A DNA stretch of 64,000 nucleotides, from positions 1-64,000 of the forward strand of contig CAYTZM010000008.1 of assembly GCA_964442655.1 (NCBI GenBank). The letters are read 5' to 3'. Positions 27,235 to 36,379 of the stretch are shown piece by piece. The notes beneath the pieces are model-generated. The model made no database searches. It had not been told where the DNA came from and saw only the letters and a program-made list of their open reading frames with translations. This DNA comes from GCA-002727615 sp964442655 (GTDB lineage: Bacteria; Pseudomonadota; Alphaproteobacteria; TMED109). Numbering within the stretch: position 1 is the first letter of the stretch; every line of letters begins with the position of its first letter. Both the position numbers and the translations under genes were made by a program.

Positions 27235-27662
27235 TTGTATTTATCAATAGAAATATTTGCCATATTACATATAATTTCCCAATGCTCTTTTGAAACAGGA
27301 ACAACAGATAAACGAGATTGTTTTATTAAAGCTAAATCTGATAGTTTGTCATTAGATTTCATATCTTTTAAAGTTACAAAATTAGAAACTTCTTCAATAG
27401 CTTTTATTACAACCATACCAAATCTGCCAGACTTGTCAGTAGGGTCTGGTCTATGTTCGCCAATTACGGTAACAGTTCCTACAATTTGTTTTTCTTTAAC
27501 AGAATGGTAGAAGAAACCATAATCTCCTGTTTGCATTATTTTCATATTATTGTTGGCTTGGTAATTTCTTACTCCATCCCAACCTTCTCCTTCTTCACCC
27601 TTCTTTACTTGGTCTTGCCATGACCAAGTGCTTGGTTCAGATTTAAATAACCAATATGCCAT
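27231..27662 (-). CDS. EVE domain protein
   Basis: A 143-residue protein made up of a single EVE domain, a PUA-like fold. Diagnostic segments are YWLFKSEPSTWSWQDQ, GWDGVRNYQANNN and GDYGFFYHS. EVE and related YTH domains read modified bases in RNA or DNA; stand-alone bacterial members are common in alphaproteobacteria and not characterised in detail. In related genomes this gene often sits near gpsA/tsaD; here it is coupled to a Rieske protein instead and is divergent from dapE. Confidence 0.93.
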   Translation of the reverse strand: MAYWLFKSEPSTWSWQDQVKKGEEGEGWDGVRNYQANNNMKIMQTGDYGFFYHSVKEKQIVGTVTVIGEHRPDPTDKSGRFGMVVIKAIEEVSNFVTLKDMKSNDKLSDLALIKQSRLSVVPVSKEHWEIICNMANISIDKYK

Positions 27663-27717
27663 ACTAAATCCTTAATTGTTTTCTATTTATTAATAGACTA
27701 TATACTGATAATTAAAC

Positions 27718-27735
27718 ATGTTCCAATAGGAACAT
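27718..27735. promoter_or_regulatory. Perfect palindrome in the EVE-dapE divergent gap
   Basis: ATGTTCC (27718-27724), spacer AATA and GGAACAT (27729-27735) form an 18-base perfect dyad 30 bases before dapE. A TATACT hexamer at 27701-27706 would place a transcription start just ahead of it, so the dyad could be an operator or a hairpin in the dapE leader. It differs from the alphaproteobacterial LexA box (direct GTTC repeats) and has no T tract for termination. Confidence 0.5.
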
Positions 27736-27765
27736 ATTAAATTACTATAAAAGGAAAAGAAAAAT

Positions 27766-28965
27766 TTGGGCATGACTTTAAAGAAAGATGATTTTGAAGA
27801 TTCTCTATTTTTAGCAAAAGAATTGATAAAATTCCCTTCCGTTTCCCCCAAAGATGAAGGGGCTTTATTATATCTAGAAAAGGTCTTAAAAAAATTAGGC
27901 TTTCATTGTTATAGAATGCCTTCTGGGTCAAAAAATCAAAAAGGCAAGAATGCTTTAGTAAATAATTTATATGCAAAAATAGGAGAGGGAAAAAATTTAT
28001 GTTTCGCAGGTCATATAGATGTAGTGCCTGCCGGAAATATAAATGATTGGAGTTTTCCCCCATTTGCTCCTCAAGTAAATAAAGGTTTTCTATTTGGAAG
28101 GGGCGCATCTGATATGAAAGGTGCTATAGCTGCCTTCATAGGAGCTTCCGCAAGATATTTGAAAAAAGAAGAATTAGGTTTTGGGTTAAGTTTATTGATA
28201 ACTGGTGATGAAGAAGGTGTGGCTGAACATGGAACAAAAGCTATGTTGCCTCGTTTAAAAGATTTAGGAGAAACTATTGATCATTGTATAGTTGGAGAAC
28301 CAACTAATCCCAATAAAATAGGAGAAATGATTAAAATTGGGAGAAGAGGAAGCTTACATGGAGTTATTACTTTGATAGGGAAACAAGGACATGTGGCTTA
28401 TCCTCATAAAGCCTTTAACTCTTTGCCCATTATGTCTAAAATTGTTTATGAATTATCAAATATAATTTTGGATAAAGGAAATAATCATTTTCAACCTTCT
28501 AATTTAGAATTTTTATCAATTGATACTGGCAATAAGATTGAAAATATTATTCCATCAACCATAACCGCTAATTTTAATATCAGGTTTAATACTTTGCAAA
28601 CGGAAGAGAAATTGAAGAATATGATTATAAAGATAATAAAGAAATATACTATCAATGAGTCTAATATTTCTTGGGATTTAAACTTAAGATTAAGCGGAGA
28701 GCCTTTTTTAACAAAACCTGACAATTTTGTTAATCTAGTTTCTAATTCAGTTATTAAAGTTGCGGGAGTTAAGCCCGAACTTTCTACAAGTGGAGGAACA
28801 TCTGACGCAAGATTTATTAAAGATTTATGCCCGGTATTAGAATTTGGTTCTGTGGGCGAGACTATGCATCAAGTTGATGAAAAAATTTCTATTAAAGATT
28901 TAGAAAGCTTAACTAATATTTATTTTCAAATTCTTAAAAATTATAATCAAATGATTTCTAAATAA
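27766..28965 (+). CDS. dapE: Succinyl-diaminopimelate desuccinylase
   Basis: A roughly 398-residue M20-family zinc peptidase matching DapE, which removes succinate from N-succinyl-LL-diaminopimelate. Motifs are FAGHIDVVPAG (first zinc histidine), GRGASDMKGAIAA (bridging aspartate), TGDEEG (catalytic glutamates) and STSGGTSDARF near the C-terminus. The frame can start at TTG 27766 or ATG 27772; AAGGA at 27751-27755 spaces better with the TTG. It fits with dapC and dapD in the same window as the succinylase branch of lysine synthesis. Confidence 0.93.
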   Translation: MGMTLKKDDFEDSLFLAKELIKFPSVSPKDEGALLYLEKVLKKLGFHCYRMPSGSKNQKGKNALVNNLYAKIGEGKNLCFAGHIDVVPAGNINDWSFPPFAPQVNKGFLFGRGASDMKGAIAAFIGASARYLKKEELGFGLSLLITGDEEGVAEHGTKAMLPRLKDLGETIDHCIVGEPTNPNKIGEMIKIGRRGSLHGVITLIGKQGHVAYPHKAFNSLPIMSKIVYELSNIILDKGNNHFQPSNLEFLSIDTGNKIENIIPSTITANFNIRFNTLQTEEKLKNMIIKIIKKYTINESNISWDLNLRLSGEPFLTKPDNFVNLVSNSVIKVAGVKPELSTSGGTSDARFIKDLCPVLEFGSVGETMHQVDEKISIKDLESLTNIYFQILKNYNQMISK

Positions 28966-28979
28966 AAAAGCATAATATA

Positions 28980-29894
28980 TTGGCAGTACATAAAGAAAAA
29001 TATGGTATTCTGACTTATATATTTACGTTATTAATTTTTGCGGCAATGGAAGCTCAAGCTAAATATTTGGCAGAAACTTTTTCAGTCACACAGATAGTTT
29101 GGGCAAGATATATTTTTCACTTTATTATAGTTATAATAATAATAATTTCTTTAAAGGTTTTAGGTTTTAAAACAGGTATAAAAAAACCAAAATTACTTAA
29201 AGTTCAGATTTTACGTTCCTTATCTTTGCTTCTAATGACTTATTGCTTTTTTACTTGTTTATCAAAATTGCCAATTGTTGAAGCCACCATCATATCCTTT
29301 ACTTCTCCTTTGATAACTGTGTTATTGTCACCATTTCTTTTAAAAGAAAAAGTTACATATTCTTTATTATTAGCTGTAGGAGTTGGTTTTATAGGTATGT
29401 TTATTGCAGTAAGTCCAAATGGTCAATTTTTTGATTTAATAAAATATAATGATTGGTTTATAGGAGTATTATTTGGAATAGCAAGTGGATTGTTTTACTC
29501 TTTGTATCAAATAGGAACAAGAGTGCTAGCCCCAGTAGAATCTAATATGACAAGTTTAATTTTTGCTGGTTTAGCAGGTGTTATATTTACGAGTGTATTA
29601 ATTATAATAAATTTTGATCCGGCTAGCAATGGAATAGCATGGAAAACTCCTTTAATTTCTGAATGGCTTTTATTAATTAGTGTTGGAGTGTTTGGAGTTA
29701 TAGGGCAATTATTAATTTTATTAGCTTATTCTAAGGCTAGAGCTGTGACTTTAGCTCCAATTAGCTATGTTCATATAATTTGGGCTAGCATTTTTGGATA
29801 TGTAATATTTAATTCTACACCTAATATACAAAGTTTATTTGGAGCCTTAATAATTATACTCGCAGGAATTTATACTTATAAAAAACAAGTTTAA
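28980..29894 (+). CDS. EamA/DMT-superfamily transporter
   Basis: A 304-residue protein with about ten membrane helices in two EamA repeats (about 8-140 and 160-300), the drug/metabolite transporter fold. The conserved RYIFHF segment after helix 2 and SPLITVLLSPFLLKEKVT at the end of repeat one are typical. Substrates of such proteins range from amino acids to nucleobases and cannot be predicted. It starts with TTG 15 bases after dapE, without a clear ribosome binding site, and probably shares its transcript. It converges on truA with a six-base gap. Confidence 0.88.
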   Translation: MAVHKEKYGILTYIFTLLIFAAMEAQAKYLAETFSVTQIVWARYIFHFIIVIIIIISLKVLGFKTGIKKPKLLKVQILRSLSLLLMTYCFFTCLSKLPIVEATIISFTSPLITVLLSPFLLKEKVTYSLLLAVGVGFIGMFIAVSPNGQFFDLIKYNDWFIGVLFGIASGLFYSLYQIGTRVLAPVESNMTSLIFAGLAGVIFTSVLIIINFDPASNGIAWKTPLISEWLLLISVGVFGVIGQLLILLAYSKARAVTLAPISYVHIIWASIFGYVIFNSTPNIQSLFGALIIILAGIYTYKKQV

Positions 29895-29900
29895 ATTTTA

Positions 29901-30665
29901 TTAGTAAGTAACTTCTGTTAAAATTAAGCCACGTGGAGGGGCTGTAGGACCAGTATGTTTTTTGTCAAAATCTTTTAGTGCTAATAGTATATCTCTATCA
30001 GTTTTTCTTTTTAGTCCTATTTCTATGAGCGTTCCTGTAATAATTCTAACTTGGTTCATTAAAAAAGATTTTGCTTTAATAGTAATTTCTATAAGTTCTT
30101 CATTTTTTTTAATTTTAATTTCATCTATAGTTTTTATAGGAGATTTGGATTGACATTCTGAGGATCTAAATGCTGAAAAGTTATGTTTCCCAATTAATAA
30201 TTTTGAGGCTTTTTGCATAAGTTTTATATCTAGGGGTAAAGGGATCCTCCATGAGTTATTTCTATATAAAGGTGATGGAACTCTTTTATTAAGTATAGTA
30301 TATTGATATTTTCTATATTTAGCAGAAAATCTTGCATGAAAAGATTTTGAAACCTTATTTGTGCTTAGAATACTTATTTGATTTTTAAATTCTCTTGATA
30401 AATAATAATTTATGCCCATAGTTAATTTTCCTAATTTCTTGTTTTTGTCTTCAAGAGAACTTAGGTTTAAATCAAAATGAGCTACTTGACCTTTAGCATG
30501 CACACCTGTGTCTGTTCTGCCTGCACCATATACAGAAATTTTTTTTCCACTAAATTTAAATAAGCTATTTTCTATAGCTTCTTGAATGGTTTTCAATCCT
30601 TTCTGATTTTGCCATCCGCTAAAATTTTTTCCGTCATATTCGATAATTATTTTATATCTTGGCAT
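29901..30665 (-). CDS. truA: tRNA pseudouridine(38-40) synthase TruA
   Basis: A 254-residue TruA. The N-terminal RYKIIIEYDGKNFSGWQ and the catalytic GAGRTDTGVHA motif containing the nucleophilic aspartate are unmistakable, and FMNQVRIITGTLIEIG near the C-terminus is conserved. It modifies U38-U40 in tRNA anticodon stems. It lies five bases downstream of an acyl-CoA synthetase gene on the same strand. Confidence 0.97.
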   Translation of the reverse strand: MPRYKIIIEYDGKNFSGWQNQKGLKTIQEAIENSLFKFSGKKISVYGAGRTDTGVHAKGQVAHFDLNLSSLEDKNKKLGKLTMGINYYLSREFKNQISILSTNKVSKSFHARFSAKYRKYQYTILNKRVPSPLYRNNSWRIPLPLDIKLMQKASKLLIGKHNFSAFRSSECQSKSPIKTIDEIKIKKNEELIEITIKAKSFLMNQVRIITGTLIEIGLKRKTDRDILLALKDFDKKHTGPTAPPRGLILTEVTY

Positions 30666-30670
30666 TTTAC

Positions 30671-32311
30671 TTAAATTTCTTTAGCAATTTTTCTTAATAA
30701 AAATTTCTGGATTTTTCCTGTAGATGTTTTGGGAATTATTTGAAAAACAATTTTTTTAGGACACTTAAAATTAGCTATATGTTTTTTACAAAAATTTATT
30801 ATTTCAATTTCTGTTGATTCTAAACCTTCTTTTAATTCCACAAATGCACAAGGTGTCTCTCCCCATTTTATGTCCGGCTTTGCTACTACAGCAGCAGTTA
30901 ATATTTTTTTGTTCTTATATAATGTTTCTTCAATTTCAATAGACGAAATATTTTCTCCTCCAGATATTATTATATCTTTAGATCGATCTTTTAGCTCTAT
31001 GTATCCGTCTGGATGCATTACTCCTAAGTCTCCAGTATGAAACCAATCTCCTGAAAATGATTTTTGAGTTGCTTTATTATTTTTATAGTAACCTTTCATA
31101 ACCATGTTTCCTCTCATCATTACTTCTCCAATAGTTTTTCCATCCTTAGGAGTAGCTTTCATGGTTTTAGGGTCTCTAATAGATAATTCTTCTAATGAAG
31201 GATATTGAACCCCTTGTCTTGCTTTTATTTGGGATTTAGTTTCTGTTTTTAAGTGGTTCCATTCTTCTTTCCATTCACATATTACTGCTGGTCCATATAC
31301 TTCGGTAAGACCATAAACATGGGTTACATCAAATCCTTTTTTTTCTATTCCTGCCAGTATGGCTGGAGGAGGTGCAGCTGCAGCCGTCATAATTTTTACT
31401 ATATTATTTAATTTTCTGACTTCTGTTTTTTTTGCATTAATTATCATCGATAGAACTATAGGTGCGCCACAGAAATGTGTTACATTATGTTTGTTAATTG
31501 CAGAATAAATATGCTTAGCTTCCACTTTTCTTAAACATATGTGTGTTCCAGCTAAAGCTGTAATAGTCCATGGGAAACACCAGCCGTTACAATGAAACAT
31601 TGGAAGTGTCCATAAATATATAGGATGTTTTTGCATAGACCAGACCATTTGATTGTTTATAGAAGTAAGCCATGCCCCTCTATGATGATATACTACACCT
31701 TTAGGGTTGCCAGTAGTTCCAGAAGTATAATTTAGTGCACATGCTTCCCATTCATCTTTAGGCCAAAGAATGGGTGCTTTTTCATTGCCTTTTTTTATTA
31801 ATTCTTCAAGTGTTATTTCTTTTAAAATTCTTTTTGATTTAATAAATTCTGTATCATTGCATTTTATTAATAATGGGTGTTTCTTAGCTTCTATTTTTTG
31901 TAGGGATTCTTTAATAACAATATTAAATTCTGGGTCTAAAAAAAGAAATTTAGTTTTGGCATGTTTAAGGATAAATGCAATTGATTCGGAATCTAATCTA
32001 GTATTAATAGTATTAAGAATTCCTCCAGCCATCATAACGGCAAAATGACATTCAATCATTGCAGGAACGTTTGGAAGGATTACAGAAACTGTATCACCTT
32101 TTTTTAATCCTTTTTTTCTCAAGCTATCGGCAATTTTGAGACACCGAGAAAGCAATTGTTTATAAGTATTTTGTTTTCCCCCATGTATCCATGCAATTTT
32201 TTCTGGCCAGATATTTGCAGTTCTCATTAAGAAAGAGATAGGAGTTAGAGCCCAAAAGTTTACCCGGTTTTTTTTAAGTTCCTTAGATATTTGGTTTTTA
32301 TTAGTTCCCAT
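30671..32311 (-). CDS. Short/medium-chain acyl-CoA synthetase (ANL family)
   Basis: A 546-residue AMP-forming acid-CoA ligase. Motifs: LNYTSGTTGNPKGVVYHHRG (20 residues; P-loop plus the HHRG signature), LPMFHCNGWCFPW, HVYGLTEVYG, GDWFHTGDLG and the C-terminal KTSTGKIQKF with the adenylation lysine. The HHRG form is shared with plant AAE1-like and bacterial medium-chain ligases and with 3-methylmercaptopropionate-CoA ligase DmdB, so DMSP-derived methylmercaptopropionate is one possible substrate in a marine organism; sequence alone does not prove it. Co-oriented with truA. Confidence 0.88.
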   Translation of the reverse strand: MGTNKNQISKELKKNRVNFWALTPISFLMRTANIWPEKIAWIHGGKQNTYKQLLSRCLKIADSLRKKGLKKGDTVSVILPNVPAMIECHFAVMMAGGILNTINTRLDSESIAFILKHAKTKFLFLDPEFNIVIKESLQKIEAKKHPLLIKCNDTEFIKSKRILKEITLEELIKKGNEKAPILWPKDEWEACALNYTSGTTGNPKGVVYHHRGAWLTSINNQMVWSMQKHPIYLWTLPMFHCNGWCFPWTITALAGTHICLRKVEAKHIYSAINKHNVTHFCGAPIVLSMIINAKKTEVRKLNNIVKIMTAAAAPPPAILAGIEKKGFDVTHVYGLTEVYGPAVICEWKEEWNHLKTETKSQIKARQGVQYPSLEELSIRDPKTMKATPKDGKTIGEVMMRGNMVMKGYYKNNKATQKSFSGDWFHTGDLGVMHPDGYIELKDRSKDIIISGGENISSIEIEETLYKNKKILTAAVVAKPDIKWGETPCAFVELKEGLESTEIEIINFCKKHIANFKCPKKIVFQIIPKTSTGKIQKFLLRKIAKEI

Positions 32312-32331
32312 TTTATATCTTTCCTCTAGTC

Positions 32332-32637
32332 TTAATTTAAAAATGTAGAAATGTCACCGCCAATTGTAGCACAAGATATTCCCTTTGTGTCAGTTTCAAG
32401 TATTGTCCATTTATTAGTGGTATTGGATACGTATAATTCTGTCACTGTTGATCCATCATTAGAAATTCCATACCATAATAATTTTTCATTTTGCCCTTCT
32501 TCTAGATATTTTTTAAAAATTTGTTTTTCTTTACATATTACATTTTTAATAATTTTATTAGGATTAGAATATGTGATATTTATGAATGAATAGTTCATAA
32601 GAATTATTAAAAAAGCAATGACAATATTGTTTCTCAT
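32332..32637 (-). CDS. Small secreted protein, unnamed alphaproteobacterial family
   Basis: A 101-residue protein with an N-terminal signal peptide (about 1-24, cleavage near TYSNP) and a small mature domain. The stretch from LLWYGIS through DGSTVTELYVSN, KWTILETDTKG and SCATIGG follows a pattern I recognise from short secreted alphaproteobacterial proteins (a variable strand, an acidic-aromatic strand ending in W-T and a late cysteine followed by glycines), with no known role. The mature form has two cysteines that could pair. It precedes the acyl-CoA synthetase gene on the same strand by 20 bases. Confidence 0.7.
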   Translation of the reverse strand: MRNNIVIAFLIILMNYSFINITYSNPNKIIKNVICKEKQIFKKYLEEGQNEKLLWYGISNDGSTVTELYVSNTTNKWTILETDTKGISCATIGGDISTFLN

Positions 32638-32748
32638 TTTAGAATCCTCTTTCTATTATTAATTTATAATAAAAATATTTGATTTATTGTAGAATCATAA
32701 GTATCACATATACTTACTTTATGTATAAGTTTTCTTGGAGGGGGGGTT

Positions 32749-34686
32749 ATGCTGCGTGATTATAGTAAATTGAATACTTTTTCAAAGGTGTTAAGAAATA
32801 ATGCTGAAGTATATTCTAATAAGCCTTGTATAAGAGAAAAGGAGTATGGAATATGGCAAACTTATACATGGAAAGATTTTTATCATCAAGCTCAAGTTTT
32901 AGCTTCAGGTTTGCGAGATAAAGGACTTAAGAGAGGCGATAAAATATCAATAATCGGAGATAATAGACCTAATTTATATATAACTATAGCTGCAGCTCAA
33001 TTAATAGGAGCTGTTCCGGTACCATGTTATCAAGATTCAGTAGCGGAAGAGCTACAATATATTTTAGAGCATGCTGAAGTTAAGATTGTAGTAGTAGAAA
33101 ATCAAGAACAAGTAGATAAAGTTCTGGAAATTTTAGATAGACTTCCAAATTTAAAAACTATTTTTTATGACGATCCTCGAGGACTTGAGAATTACAAAAA
33201 TAAAGAAATACACTCTTTAAAGCTTGTTTTTGATACTAAAGATGTTGATTTATCTTGGGTGGATTCAGAAATTGAAAAGACTTCTGATGATGAAATAGCT
33301 GTAATGTTATATACCTCAGGCACAACAGGAAGGCCTAAAGGGGTTTTGTTGTCTTATCAAAATATTATATCTGTAACTAGTAAAGCATGTGAAATAGAAA
33401 AAACAACTGTTAACGATGAAGTTGTAGCTTATTTGCCTATGGCGTGGGTAGGAGATTTTATATTTTGTGTGGCTCAATCTTATCTTTCTGGGTTTTGTAT
33501 AAATTGCCCTGAAAGTAGAGATACGTTAACAACAGATTTAAGAGAAATAGGACCTACTTATTATTTTGCTCCTCCTCGAGTTTGGGAAGGAATGTTGACT
33601 CAATTAATGGTCAGAATGCAAGACACGGCTAAATTGAAATTGTGGATATTTAATTATTTTATGGTTGTGGCTAAAAAATGGGGCAATGATATTTTAGATA
33701 AAAAGTCGGTATCTATATGGGGTCGATGTCTTTATAATTTAGGATATTTATTTGTATATGGACCATTAAAAAATAATTTAGGTTTGACTAGAGTAAGGAT
33801 GGCTTATACTGCAGGTGAGGCTATGGGCCCTGATACATTTTTGTTTTATCGATCATTGGGAATAAATTTAAAAGTTTTATATGGGCAAACTGAAGCTACA
33901 GTTTTTGTATCTTTACACAGAGATAGTGACGTGGATCCTAATACTGTAGGGCCTGCTTTTCCAGGTGTAGAGATTAAAATTGAAGACGATGAGGTTTTAT
34001 ATCGTGGAACCGGAGTTTTTAAAGGTTATTATAAAAATGATGAGGCTACTAAAGCAACTGTAAATTCAGAAGGATGGGTTAAGACAGGAGATGCTGGTGT
34101 GTTAGATAAAAGCGGACATTTGAAAATAATAGATAGGGCTAAAGATGTTGGCAAATTAAATTCAGGAAAAATGTTTGCTCCTAAGTATATAGAAAATAAA
34201 TTAAAATTTTGTGGCATTATTAAAGAAGCTGTAGCCTTTGGTGATAAAAAAGATTTTGTATGTTGTTTTATTAATATTGATTTAGAAGCTGTTGCAAGTT
34301 GGGCTGAAAGAAATAATGTTGCTTATTCAGGATATATAGATTTAGCTTCTCAGGATCAAGTGTATGATTTGATTGCTAAAGAAATTTTAAATGTAAATAA
34401 GGATTTATCTAAAGATGCAGAGTTGTTTGAATCTCAAATTAAAAGGTTTTTAATATTGCATAAGGAATTAGATGCGGATGATGGAGAATTGACTAGAACA
34501 AATAAAGTAAGAAGGGGGTTAATATTAGAAAGATATGGTAAATTAGTGGAAGCGATGTACAAAAATGATAAAGAGTGTTTTATAGAGACGGAAGTAACTT
34601 TTGAAGATGGTAAAAAAGGTAAAATTAGTGCGGATTTAAAAATAAAAGATATGGAAGTTTTTGATTTAGAAGGCGTCGCGGCATGA
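32749..34686 (+). CDS. Long-chain-type acyl-CoA synthetase of the Liv-like operon
   Basis: A 645-residue ANL ligase of the long-chain fatty-acid type. The P-loop is LYTSGTTGRPKGV followed by LLSYQN; VLYGQTEATVF and VKTGDAGVLDKSGHL are further motifs, and the long C-terminal domain (from about 465) with IKRFLILHKELDADDGELTRT is characteristic of the version that stands next to Liv-type transporters. The first gene of a six-gene run; its stop overlaps the livG-like ATG (ATGA). The ribosome binding site is an unusual G-rich run (32737-32746). It probably activates the carboxylic acid that the importer brings in. Confidence 0.92.
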   Translation: MLRDYSKLNTFSKVLRNNAEVYSNKPCIREKEYGIWQTYTWKDFYHQAQVLASGLRDKGLKRGDKISIIGDNRPNLYITIAAAQLIGAVPVPCYQDSVAEELQYILEHAEVKIVVVENQEQVDKVLEILDRLPNLKTIFYDDPRGLENYKNKEIHSLKLVFDTKDVDLSWVDSEIEKTSDDEIAVMLYTSGTTGRPKGVLLSYQNIISVTSKACEIEKTTVNDEVVAYLPMAWVGDFIFCVAQSYLSGFCINCPESRDTLTTDLREIGPTYYFAPPRVWEGMLTQLMVRMQDTAKLKLWIFNYFMVVAKKWGNDILDKKSVSIWGRCLYNLGYLFVYGPLKNNLGLTRVRMAYTAGEAMGPDTFLFYRSLGINLKVLYGQTEATVFVSLHRDSDVDPNTVGPAFPGVEIKIEDDEVLYRGTGVFKGYYKNDEATKATVNSEGWVKTGDAGVLDKSGHLKIIDRAKDVGKLNSGKMFAPKYIENKLKFCGIIKEAVAFGDKKDFVCCFINIDLEAVASWAERNNVAYSGYIDLASQDQVYDLIAKEILNVNKDLSKDAELFESQIKRFLILHKELDADDGELTRTNKVRRGLILERYGKLVEAMYKNDKECFIETEVTFEDGKKGKISADLKIKDMEVFDLEGVAA

Positions 34687-35474
34687 AGAAGGAAAGTGTG
34701 AATCATAAATATTCTCAATTAATGGATATTAAAAATGTTAATTTGTCTTTTGGAGGGCTAAAAGCTTTAATTGATGTTGATTTACAAGTTAATACAGGAG
34801 AAATATTAGCTATAATTGGTCCAAATGGGGCTGGCAAATCTTCTATGTTAAATGTTATTTCTGGAATTTATGTTCCGCAACAAGGTGTTGTGAAATGGAA
34901 AGGACAGATTAGAAAAAAAATTGCTCCCCATGATATTGCAAGAATGGGTATAGCTAGAACTTTTCAAAATATAGCTCTTTTTAAAGGCATGTCTGCTTTA
35001 GATAATATCTTAATTGGCAGAAATATATTAATGAAAAGAAATATATTTTTAGAAATGCTTTATTTAGGGTCTAGTAAAAGTCAAGAAATAGAACATAGAA
35101 AAAAAGTTGAAGAGATAATAGATTTCTTAGAAATACAAGCAATACGTAAAACTCCAGTATCAAGACTACCATATGGTTTACAAAAGAGAGTAGAATTAGG
35201 GAGAGCATTGGCTTTAGAACCAGAATTGCTTTTACTCGATGAACCGATGGCAGGAATGAATATGGAGGAAAAAGAGGATATGTGCAGGTTTGTTTTGGAT
35301 GTGAATGAACAATTTGGCACAACTATAGTTTTAATTGAACATGACATGGGGGTAGTAATGGATATTTCGGATAGAGTTGCAGTTTTAGATTATGGAATAA
35401 AAATTGCAGATGGCACTCCTGATGCAGTTAGGTCAGAACAAAAAGTTATTGATGCGTATTTAGGAGTAGGATAA
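34683..35474 (+). CDS. livG: Branched-chain amino acid-type ABC importer ATPase (LivG)
   Basis: A 263-residue ATPase of the LivG type. Walker A is GPNGAGKSS, the signature LPYGLQKRVELGRA, Walker B LLLLDEPMAGM and the H-loop LIEHDMGVVM. The C-terminal tail (VIDAYLG) is characteristic of LivG. It pairs with LivF encoded four genes later. Start ATG at 34683 overlaps the preceding stop and has AGAAGG nine bases before. The 3' end overlaps livH in the same manner (TAATG). Confidence 0.96.
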   Translation: MKKESVNHKYSQLMDIKNVNLSFGGLKALIDVDLQVNTGEILAIIGPNGAGKSSMLNVISGIYVPQQGVVKWKGQIRKKIAPHDIARMGIARTFQNIALFKGMSALDNILIGRNILMKRNIFLEMLYLGSSKSQEIEHRKKVEEIIDFLEIQAIRKTPVSRLPYGLQKRVELGRALALEPELLLLDEPMAGMNMEEKEDMCRFVLDVNEQFGTTIVLIEHDMGVVMDISDRVAVLDYGIKIADGTPDAVRSEQKVIDAYLGVG

Positions 35475-36364
35475 TGGATTTTTGGTTTTTCATTGAGGTT
35501 TTTGTTGGAGGTCTTTTATCTGGAGTCATGTATTCTCTTGTTGCTTTGGGGTTTGTATTAATTTTTAAAGCATCAGGTATTTTTAATTTTGCTCAAGGGG
35601 CCATGGTTTTATTCGCTGCTCTGACTTTTGTTAGGTTTCTAGAGATGGGTTTACCGGTCTTATTAGCAGTAGCTATAACAATGGGAGTCATGGTGTTATT
35701 AGCTATAGCTATTGAAAAAGTGGTTTTGAGGCCTTTGGTTAATCAAGATTTAATAATTTTGTTTATGGCAACTATTGGTTTAAATTACTTTATTGAAGGC
35801 ATGGCTCAATTAGTTTGGGATTCAAATGTTCATGTTTTAGATCTAGGAATAGATGAATATGCTGCATTTGAAATAGGAGATGCTTTTATCAATAAATTTG
35901 ATGTTTGGGCAGCGCTGATAGCAGGTGGATTGGTGTTAATTTTGTCATTGTTCTTTAGGTATACTGTTGTAGGTAGAGCATTAAGAGCTGTTGCCGATGA
36001 TCATCAAGCTGCTTTATCAGTAGGGATACCACTAAGAACTATTTGGATTTATGTATGGACGACAGCAGGATTGGTAGCTTTGGTTGCAGGTGTTGTTTGG
36101 GGATCTAAATTAGGGGTGCAGTTTGCAATATCTGCTGTAGCATTAAAAGCTATTCCAGTGCTTATTATCGGGGGCTTTACTTCTGTGCCGGGAGCAATTA
36201 TTGGAGGTTTAATTGTTGGTTGTGGTGAGAAATTAGCTGAAGTTTATTTAGGAGGATTTGTAGGTGGAGCTATAGAAAACTGGTTCCCATATATGCTTGC
36301 CTTAATAGTATTAATGATTAGACCTGAAGGTTTATTTGGCGAAAAGATTATAGAAAGAGTTTAA
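35474..36364 (+). CDS. livH: Branched-chain amino acid-type ABC permease (LivH)
   Basis: A 296-residue permease of the LivH family with about eight membrane helices. Motifs: GVMYSLVALGFVLIFKASGIFNFAQG near the N-terminus (first helices) and GRALRAVADDHQAA, the cytoplasmic loop that docks on the ATPase, then GGFTSVPGAIIGGLIVG near the C-terminus. Acts with LivM to form the channel. Its start codon overlaps the livG stop by one base; livM follows after 15 bases. Confidence 0.95.
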   Translation: MDFWFFIEVFVGGLLSGVMYSLVALGFVLIFKASGIFNFAQGAMVLFAALTFVRFLEMGLPVLLAVAITMGVMVLLAIAIEKVVLRPLVNQDLIILFMATIGLNYFIEGMAQLVWDSNVHVLDLGIDEYAAFEIGDAFINKFDVWAALIAGGLVLILSLFFRYTVVGRALRAVADDHQAALSVGIPLRTIWIYVWTTAGLVALVAGVVWGSKLGVQFAISAVALKAIPVLIIGGFTSVPGAIIGGLIVGCGEKLAEVYLGGFVGGAIENWFPYMLALIVLMIRPEGLFGEKIIERV

Positions 36365-36379
36365 GAGTTAGGAGCTAAG

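Noticed and set aside
27718..27735. LexA box in front of dapE.
   Set aside because: Alphaproteobacterial LexA recognises direct GTTC repeats seven bases apart; this is an inverted repeat with a four-base spacer, so I list it only as an unassigned palindrome.
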